A stretch of 39,655 bases of DNA from JBMOGA01 sp049318625 (GTDB taxonomy: Bacteria; Pseudomonadota; Alphaproteobacteria; Rhizobiales; Hyphomicrobiaceae): the NCBI GenBank assembly GCA_049318625.1, contig JBMOGA010000033.1:1-39655 (forward strand), given 5' to 3'. Shown here in pieces: positions 7,558 through 12,958 of the stretch (its first letter is position 1; each line of letters starts with the position of its first letter). A program made the translations under genes and the position numbers. Under the pieces are notes generated by a model. That model was not told the DNA's origin. It saw only the letters and a list, made by a program, of their open reading frames with translations, and searched no databases.

Positions 7558-10243
7558 CCCGTTTCTGACGCCCCCCGCGCGATCCGTCCCGGCCAATAAA
7601 AAAGGGCCGCAGACGCGACCCTTTTCGAACGCGGCACGACCACGGGCCGATCAGCTGCCCTTGTAATCCTTGCCGGCACACGCGACGTCGAACGACGCCG
7701 GCTTCGCCGACGACAACACCGGCACGAGAGCCGCCGCGGCGGTGACTGCGATCACTGCGAGAACGATGCGCATCCGAAACCTCCTGTGTGTTGAACCACG
7801 GTGAGGCTACGACCACTTTGCGCCGCCGTGAAGCCATCGCGAGCGGCAAATTCCGGTAAGTTGTCCGCTGCGCCAGTCCACGACCCGACAACACCGCGGT
7901 CGGGCAGCCCCGATCTGGCTCGGCCCGACGCTCGCCGCGCGCGGCGCCACCTCCGGCGCATAGGTCGCGCCCGGCCGCGCGTCGATCCACAGCGTCAACG
8001 CGCCCGGATACGACCGCGCCGACGGCCGCGCTCTGGAACGAGGTCGCGAGCCGCGCGCCGAAGTTCTCCCCGAAGGCGCCGACGATCTCGTCGCCGAGAG
8101 AGGCCTGGTCCGAGGAATTGGCGATAAAGGCCCCGAAGCCCTCGCCCACCGTGCCGAGCGTCGCGCCGAGCACCGTCGATGCCGCCACCCGCGCGAACAC
8201 GTTGCGCCCGCCGATGGCGTTACCGATGGCCGAGCCGAGCGCGGCGCCGATCTGCCCGCCGGCGAGTTGCCACTCGGCCGTCCGCACCGTGGTATTCCAC
8301 TGCCCGGTCTCAGCGTCCCGCGCGCGGGTGACCGTGGTGCCGGAGGCGGTGCGTTCCGTCCGCGCGAGCATGGTACCATCGGCCGCGGTGACGGTCTCCC
8401 GATAGGCGTAGGCGGACGGATCGGACAACGCACCCGCGAACGGGTCCTGGACGATCTCGCGCTCGATGGTCACCACTTCGTCGGGGGCGCTATAGCTCAA
8501 GCCTTTCACTTCGGCCTGGACCCAGTCGACATGGCCGCTCGCGTCGACGCTCAGCGAGAACCCATCGACATGAGACCGTTCGATACCTTCGAGCCTCGGG
8601 TCGGCGAAGGCCGCGGAGAAGTCCGCTTCCGAGAAACTCTCGGTATTCATGAACAGGCTATGGGGCCCTGCATCGATGGCCGTCCAGGCCGCCTGCAGCG
8701 CGGCGACGGACGGCACGTCGATGTGCGTTCGGCCGAACTGATCCACGGATACGCTTGCGACGTCGCTCCCGTCGGCGATGGTCGCGGCGTATGCCACGCG
8801 GCCAGCCCTGTCGAAATAGTTGAGGATTGATGTGTCGTCGGATTTGTACTCCGACAAAACCTTCTGGCCGCCCGCCCAGTAGTCGCGACGCACGACCTCT
8901 CCGCCGTCGGCATATTCGAGGATGCGCGTGCCGTTGGCGAGCTGCACCCACGCTTTGTCGAGCCGGGTGCCGTCCGCCGCGAATTCGAACCCGGCGAGCG
9001 TGCGCGAGGAGATGGTGAGGTTGCCGGAAATCGCATCGAGGGCGGCGTCGGTGGCGACGCGCCGGTTGACGGCGAGGCTGTAGTCGTCCTTGTACCGCTC
9101 GCCGTCGCCTGCCAGCCAGTCGGACACGGCGCGCTGAAGTGCGTCCTTATTGTCCTTGAACTGTTGATAGGCCGCCGTCTCCTTGAACGCCCGCGCCAAG
9201 TCGCCGAGCGACCGGATGACGGAGTCGTTGGGGTGAGCGAGTTCCAGAAGTTCGAGAGCGCCGATGATGTCTTCGCCTGCCAAGGCCAGACTGTAGAGTT
9301 GTCTCGCAACCCCGATGGGGCCGAGGGCCGACTGAATGAGCCCCTCGGTGATCACACCTGCGGCTGCAGACCTGAGATCGTCGTAGGAGAGACCGGCCGC
9401 TGCCTCGGCCAGCACTGCACTCGGCGAGACGCCCCTCGCTTCGGCGACGTCGTTGACGATCTTGTAAAGCGCATAGGCCGCGATGCCTGCGACAAGGATC
9501 GGCGCGCCGTTCTTCGTCAGTGCCAGGAAGTCTGCAGCGACGCGCGACAGACCGGCAGACTGAAGGAAGGCGGCAGCGCCGCGCGGCGTAACTTCGCCGG
9601 TCGCAAGGGCGCGAGACAGGGCTCCGCGATCGGCCAGGACGTTGCCGGTACCGGTTGAGGGAGTGTCGAAGGTGTCCAGGCGCGGACTCTTCGCAATGCC
9701 ACTCGGCTGCGTTCGGAATGGCTCGACATTCTGGCGATAACTGCTCACGATGGAGCGAAAGTCCTGCTCCGATAGAGAACCTGAGTCGCGTGCGCCTTTC
9801 AGCAAATCGGATGAGGTTATGCGTTGCTGTGGAGCCGTCAGGCCATTTTTGTGGTTCTGCAGACTGTCAAAGAACTTGTCGTCACTCCAAATTGTGACAG
9901 CAGACCCGCCATTCATTTGGGTGGATGCAAACTCGAGGTTTGCCAATTCGCCGAGATTGACCCTGCTCGTCTTCGGTTCGCCTGCGACAATCGATGCGTC
10001 ATAAAGCACAAACTGCCTTGTTGTTCGAACTTCCGCATTGCTGGCGAGCCAATGGAGTATTTCGGCCTGCTGCGGTCCCTGGCGTATCTCTTGGAGCACA
10101 ACATCTGTGACGACAAATTTGAAGCCATTTTGGGATGCGTACTCGCTGATTGCCCTCAAGCCCCCTAGATCGTTTGAGCCCTTAGGTGCCGCCTTGAAGG
10201 CGTAAGAGAGAGAGTTGTGATCCAGCAGAATGTATTTGTCCAC
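7550..10243 (-). CDS. Large PIN-headed, RTX/YD-like protein with a decayed 3' end
   Basis: The frame is open for 897 codons from a GTG at 10243, but coding character ends near 8005 (about residue 745). Beyond that the product is Arg-rich and overlaps a different gene and a terminator. Residues 1-130 look like a PIN-fold nuclease: D8 in ILLDHN, E52 in LQEI, E99 in NLGEL and D121-D122 in IWSDD are spaced like the family's acidic site. A hydrophobic stretch (APILVAGIAAYALY) follows. Residues about 425-520 contain repeats of the kind NGTRILEYADGGEVVRRDYW that recall YD/RHS repeats. Residues 654-745 are a glycine-zipper segment (GGQIGAALGSAIGNAIGG...) of the type found in large alphaproteobacterial RTX-like proteins. 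A frame change near 8003 or loss of a longer C-terminus is likely. It ends the island operon, 24 bases after the second 86-residue gene. The toxin role is inference. Confidence 0.55.
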   Translation of the reverse strand: MDKYILLDHNSLSYAFKAAPKGSNDLGGLRAISEYASQNGFKFVVTDVVLQEIRQGPQQAEILHWLASNAEVRTTRQFVLYDASIVAGEPKTSRVNLGELANLEFASTQMNGGSAVTIWSDDKFFDSLQNHKNGLTAPQQRITSSDLLKGARDSGSLSEQDFRSIVSSYRQNVEPFRTQPSGIAKSPRLDTFDTPSTGTGNVLADRGALSRALATGEVTPRGAAAFLQSAGLSRVAADFLALTKNGAPILVAGIAAYALYKIVNDVAEARGVSPSAVLAEAAAGLSYDDLRSAAAGVITEGLIQSALGPIGVARQLYSLALAGEDIIGALELLELAHPNDSVIRSLGDLARAFKETAAYQQFKDNKDALQRAVSDWLAGDGERYKDDYSLAVNRRVATDAALDAISGNLTISSRTLAGFEFAADGTRLDKAWVQLANGTRILEYADGGEVVRRDYWAGGQKVLSEYKSDDTSILNYFDRAGRVAYAATIADGSDVASVSVDQFGRTHIDVPSVAALQAAWTAIDAGPHSLFMNTESFSEADFSAAFADPRLEGIERSHVDGFSLSVDASGHVDWVQAEVKGLSYSAPDEVVTIEREIVQDPFAGALSDPSAYAYRETVTAADGTMLARTERTASGTTVTRARDAETGQWNTTVRTAEWQLAGGQIGAALGSAIGNAIGGRNVFARVAASTVLGATLGTVGEGFGAFIANSSDQASLGDEIVGAFGENFGARLATSFQSAAVGAVVSGRVDAVDRRAAGRDLCAGGGAARGERRAEPDRGCPTAVLSGRGLAQRTTYRNLPLAMASRRRKVVVASPWFNTQEVSDAHRSRSDRSHRRGGSRAGVVVGEAGVVRRRVCRQGLQGQLIGPWSCRVRKGSRLRPFFIGRDGSRGGRQKRGA
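7598..7625 (-). terminator. Intrinsic terminator after the 40-residue secreted peptide gene
   Basis: On the minus strand, AAAAGGGTCGC-GTCT-GCGGCCCTTTT forms an 11-bp stem (one G-T pair) with a four-base loop, followed by more T residues. It lies 25 bases beyond the stop of the small gene at 7651-7773. The A-run on the other side makes it partly bidirectional. Its presence argues that the long open frame running through this region on the same strand is not translated this far. Confidence 0.8.
7651..7773 (-). CDS. 40-residue secreted peptide (hypothetical)
   Basis: A very small gene with strong signals. A perfect AGGAGG lies six bases before the ATG at 7773, and the product opens with a textbook signal peptide (MRIVLAVIAVTAAAALVPVL, likely cleaved after SSA). 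A mature part of about 17 residues contains one cysteine and ends CAGKDYKGS. An intrinsic terminator follows 25 bases later. It lies inside the decayed tail of the PIN-headed open frame but in a different frame. No family is recognised. It may be a free-standing secreted peptide or the rebuilt end of the island. Confidence 0.65.
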   Translation of the reverse strand: MRIVLAVIAVTAAAALVPVLSSAKPASFDVACAGKDYKGS

Positions 10244-10267
10244 GATACTACCCCAGAATTCACGATT

Positions 10268-10528
10268 TTACTGCGTGATGCCCAATTGGCGGCGCAATCG
10301 GTCGCGAAGCTGCGAAAATAAATCGAAGGCCCAATAAGGAGATACATCAAAATGTCGTTCACGTATGTGCCTTATAGCTTGATAGCCCTCCTCGCGTTCT
10401 CGGTAATCTCCGCTCTCTTTTTCAATATCCTGCATGCGCTTCCACAGGTCCGGGTCTCGCTCGATGATATAGTTCTGCATCTCGGCAACTTCGTCGTCGG
10501 ACCAAACGTGCATTTTAATCGACGTCAT
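10268..10528 (-). CDS. 86-residue island protein, copy 2
   Basis: A small acidic and basic helical protein (MTSIKMHVWSDDEV...QLGITQ). The start at 10528 has a GGAG upstream; an in-frame start at 10558 would add ten residues. It shares 67 of 86 residues with the copy at 10975-11235. Fourteen of the nineteen differences lie between residues 49 and 70, while the last sixteen residues are identical. It stands directly before the PIN-headed gene, separated by 24 bases, in the place where a cognate immunity protein or chaperone would be expected. I do not recognise the family; the partner role is inferred only from position, duplication and the divergence pattern. Confidence 0.7.
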   Translation of the reverse strand: MTSIKMHVWSDDEVAEMQNYIIERDPDLWKRMQDIEKESGDYREREEGYQAIRHIRERHFDVSPYWAFDLFSQLRDRLRRQLGITQ

Positions 10529-10588
10529 TTTCCGGCTCCAATAGTTGGATGCAGCCAAAAGTCTTCGTGGTTGTCACCGTCGCAACAG

Positions 10589-10950
10589 TTACTCGACGGA
10601 GACCGCCCTATCCGATGCCCACCCCTTCATCTTCTCGGACTTGTACGCGGCCCAGACCGCGTCGGCTTCGATGACGGGCTTGAATCTCAAACCCTTGAGG
10701 CCGGTGGCGTCCCAGGACCGGCGGAAGTCTTCGGAGCAGAAATATCTACCTGTCAGGCAGCGACCCCCACGCCGCGCCAGAATTGGAGCCCGGCGACCTC
10801 TTTCTTGAAGCACGCGAGCTTGCCCAAGAAGTGGGTCATTTCGACATGCACGCCGCCAGGCATGTAAGGCGCCGGCGTTTCAACGTACCGGCTGGAATTC
10901 GCGATATCCACGAAGTATCGTGGCCGATCCAGCAGAATGTGTTTATCCAC
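10589..10950 (-). pseudogene. Chimeric, frameshifted pseudogene (PIN N-terminus joined to Imm11-like C-terminus)
   Basis: The frame starts with the eight PIN-gene codons MDKHILLD and then switches to Imm11-like sequence (RPRYFVDIANSSRYVET...). It follows the intact gene at 11296-12003 closely until FWRGVG. There one base is missing relative to the intact copy (near 10756-10770) and the frame is lost. The remainder continues in another frame as CLTGRYFCSEDFRRSWD... to VSVE and the stop at 10589. It is a by-product of the tandem duplication. The upstream part could still be translated as a 65-residue fragment, but it is unlikely to function. Confidence 0.8.
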
Positions 10951-10974
10951 GACACTACCCCAGCCTTCACGATT

Positions 10975-11235
10975 TTACTGTGTGATGCCTAATTGGCGGC
11001 GCAATCGGTCGCGAAGTTGCGAAAACATGTCGCCACCCCAGACCAAGCCGATGCCGGGATGTCGCTCGTATATAAGTCTCAGAACTTGGTCGCCTTCTTC
11101 GCGTTCTCGGTAATCTCCGCTCTCTTTTTCAATATCCTGCATGCGCTTCCACAAGTCCGGGTCTCGCTCGATGATATAGTTTTTCATATCCGCGACTTCT
11201 TCATCGGACCAAACGCGCATTTCAATCGACGTCAT
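10975..11235 (-). CDS. 86-residue island protein, copy 1
   Basis: Paralogue of the protein at 10268-10528, beginning MTSIEMRVWSDEEV. The start at 11235 is preceded by GGAG eight bases upstream. It lies 60 bases after the Imm11-like gene on the same strand. Its central segment (residues 49-70, DQVLRLIYERHPGIGLVWGGDM) differs strongly from the other copy, whereas the flanks are nearly identical. That pattern suggests selection or recombination acting on one surface. Its original downstream partner is gone, replaced by the chimeric pseudogene. Family not recognised. Confidence 0.7.
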   Translation of the reverse strand: MTSIEMRVWSDEEVADMKNYIIERDPDLWKRMQDIEKESGDYREREEGDQVLRLIYERHPGIGLVWGGDMFSQLRDRLRRQLGITQ

Positions 11236-11295
11236 TTTCCGGCTCCAATAGTTGGATGCAGCCAAAAGTCTTCGTGATTGTCACCGTCACAACAG

Positions 11296-12003
11296 TTACT
11301 CGACGGAGACCGCCCTATCCGATGCCCACCCCTTCATCTTTTCGGACTTGTACGCGGCCCAGACCGCGTCGGCTTCGATGACGGGTTTGAATGTCAGGCC
11401 CTTGAGGCCGGTGGCGTCCCAGGACCGGCGGAAGTCTTCGGAGCAGAAGTAATCGCCAGTCAGACACCTGCCGCCGACGCCGCGCCAGAACTTCAGGCCT
11501 GCGATCTCATTCTTGAAGAACGCGAGCTTGCCCAGAAAATGGGTCATTTCGATTTTGACGCCTCCCGTCCCTTTGTAGGGAGCTGGAGTTTCAACGTACC
11601 GGCTGGAATTCGCGATATCCACGACGTGTCGTGGCCGATCCAGCAGAGGAATGGCCACGACGTACCAGCGCTGGTCGAGCGGCCGTTCGTCCTCGTCGAC
11701 GACGAGCGGCACGGGATGGTGCCAATGCAGCGCGCCCGATGCCGCCAGGACGTCGTAGGCGGCAGCCTCGAAAAGGAACGCGGCGAAGTTGCCCATGAAG
11801 CCGACCTTGGCGTCGTTGCGGAGCACGATCTTGTAGGGCAGCTCTTCGAGCAGCTCCTCCGGCACCGGATCGCCACGCTCGAAGAACGTCTCGATCGAAA
11901 TCTGTCGACCGCTGGCATCCATGACTTGGCGCGTGTGACGCGCATGTTTGTCGTTGCGGTCGAAAATGTCGTAGTCCAGACCCGTCGTAACTTCATAAGC
12001 CAT
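11296..12003 (-). CDS. Imm11-like (DUF1629) immunity protein
   Basis: A 235-residue protein starting MAYEVTTGLDYDIF. The start at 12003 has a GGAG eight bases upstream; longer in-frame starts yield an Arg/Gly-rich N-terminus unlike a real protein. The C-terminal half carries the pattern I associate with Imm11 (DUF1629) immunity proteins of polymorphic toxin systems: a WYVVAIPLLDRPRHVVDIANSSRY segment and then YFCSEDFRRSWDATGLKGLTFKPV. Such proteins neutralise a cognate toxin inside the cell. No matching toxin domain follows it here. A partial, frameshifted copy lies at 10589-10950. The family call is by pattern only; the operon with a toxin acyltransferase supports it. Confidence 0.6.
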   Translation of the reverse strand: MAYEVTTGLDYDIFDRNDKHARHTRQVMDASGRQISIETFFERGDPVPEELLEELPYKIVLRNDAKVGFMGNFAAFLFEAAAYDVLAASGALHWHHPVPLVVDEDERPLDQRWYVVAIPLLDRPRHVVDIANSSRYVETPAPYKGTGGVKIEMTHFLGKLAFFKNEIAGLKFWRGVGGRCLTGDYFCSEDFRRSWDATGLKGLTFKPVIEADAVWAAYKSEKMKGWASDRAVSVE

Positions 12004-12086
12004 GTCATAACTCCGATTCAGCAGCGCCGTGGCGCGACCGTACACCGTCGAGGCGCTTTCCGCCGATCCCCTCGCGCGCCCCTCCC

Positions 12087-12209
12087 TCACCGCCCCACCC
12101 CCATGCCCACCGTCTCGCCCACCATCCTCAGCTCGAACGCGCCGCCGTTGCCCTGGGCGTCCTTGTCCATGAGACCGGCGAGCCCGCGCACCCTGCGTCG
12201 CCACCCCAT
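12087..12209 (-). CDS. 40-residue frame coupled to the acyltransferase gene (hypothetical)
   Basis: The ATG at 12209 shares its A with the stop codon of the acyltransferase gene (TGATG), an arrangement that favours translational coupling. The product, MGWRRRVRGLAGLMDKDAQG..., is basic at the N-terminus and glycine-rich afterwards, with no recognisable domain. It ends 83 bases before the Imm11-like start. It may be a real microprotein or the stump of a toxin gene that once followed the acyltransferase. Low certainty. Confidence 0.35.
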   Translation of the reverse strand: MGWRRRVRGLAGLMDKDAQGNGGAFELRMVGETVGMGVGR

Positions 12210-12724
12210 CACAGCACCTCCACCGTGGCACCGTCGGGGGCGACGCGCGTGTAGTGCAGCGCCCGGTCGGGGAAGACCTTCTCTTTCAGCTCCCGCACCA
12301 TCACCTCGGCGCCGCCGAACGGCGCGATAGCCTCGACGACCCAGAGCTGACGCTCCGCCTCCGGCACCATCCGCCCGCTGCCCCAGTCGGCAGGGCTCAG
12401 GCGCCGGACGCCGCCGGCGAGCCTTGCCGCGACCTCGGCCGACACCTCGGCCCAGAACACGACGCCGATCGGCTTCTGGCTGTCGTAATAGAGGCGGAAC
12501 TGGCGGCCGAGGATCGGCGTCATCACCAGCCACTCCAAGTCAGCGATGAACATCTGCTTGTGGATCGCAGACTGGCTCATCAGCCAGACGATCTCGCCCA
12601 GCACCTGGGAGACCGTCTGCGCCGCGCCGCCCGGCACGGGGGGCGTGAACGGGTTTGCGTTTTCGCCCTTCGGCGGTTCGGCGGCGGGGCCGGGAGCCGG
12701 CGGGGCGGCAACGGGCAAGCGCAT
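12209..12724 (-). CDS. HlyC-type toxin-activating lysine acyltransferase
   Basis: A 171-residue cytoplasmic enzyme of the family that transfers a fatty acyl group from acyl-ACP to lysines of RTX toxins. The start at 12724 (GGAG seven bases upstream) gives the family's usual length; an upstream start at 12904 would run into the 135-bp repeat. Against HlyC the following align: WLMSQSAIHKQMF with the catalytic His (H55), QFRLYYDSQKPIGVVFWA, LSPADWGSG, and IAPFG followed by a FPDRALHYTRVAP block. The position of HlyC Asp92, just before the IAPFG block, is glutamate here (E131). It leads the island operon but no lysine-rich RTX toxin follows, only a truncated RTX-like protein. Confidence 0.85.
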   Translation of the reverse strand: MRLPVAAPPAPGPAAEPPKGENANPFTPPVPGGAAQTVSQVLGEIVWLMSQSAIHKQMFIADLEWLVMTPILGRQFRLYYDSQKPIGVVFWAEVSAEVAARLAGGVRRLSPADWGSGRMVPEAERQLWVVEAIAPFGGAEVMVRELKEKVFPDRALHYTRVAPDGATVEVL

Positions 12725-12823
12725 GCGACGTCTCCACACGGCGATATGATCCGTGGGCCAATCGAAACACATGGGCCGCGTCGCCGCAATCGGGGTCTGA
12801 CGCGCCGCCCTTCGTTGTCGTGT

Positions 12824-12958
12824 GTTCAGCCGGGCGCCGCAATCCCGCCCGGCGACTCGCCGAAACCTTCTCTCGTTCGGCGGTGTTGCGTCGGTCCCGA
12901 ACACGAACGGCCGGCTCGCAGTTCACGCGTAAGAGCCGGCCGTCAGTTGTTCAGGCGC
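12824..12958 (+). repeat. 135-bp structured repeat, copy 2 (candidate small RNA)
   Basis: Second copy of the element at 7423-7557, offset by 5401 bases, differing at about five positions clustered at 12903-12905, near 12949, and at the last bases. All three stems, including the CU-rich 11-base loop, are conserved. The terminator T-run is weaker (CAGTTGTT). It lies between the divergent acyltransferase start and the 3' end of the diguanylate/EAL gene, whose stop codon (12953-12951) falls inside it. It and copy 1 bracket the island. Confidence 0.7.

Larger units (their letters stand above)
10219..11646. repeat. ~707-bp tandem duplication with GATCCAGCAG junctions
   Basis: The decamer GATCCAGCAG occurs at 10219, 10926 and 11637, and between these points the two units (10219-10925 and 10926-11636) align along their length. 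Each unit contains, on the minus strand, the 3' half of the Imm11-like gene, a complete 86-residue gene and the first codons of the PIN protein. The decamer lies in codons 5-8 of the PIN gene and in the LLDRP codons of the Imm11-like gene, so recombination between these short matches created the tandem copy and a chimeric gene at the middle junction. Small indels account for offsets of 707 and 711. Confidence 0.85.

Noticed and set aside
10589..10813. Separate functional 74-residue gene
   Set aside because: It is the out-of-frame remainder of a duplicated Imm11-like gene after a one-base loss; its first 15 residues are shadow sequence.
7423..12958. Island as a composite transposon
   Set aside because: The flanking 135-bp repeats are direct, contain no transposase and do not begin with inverted-repeat termini.
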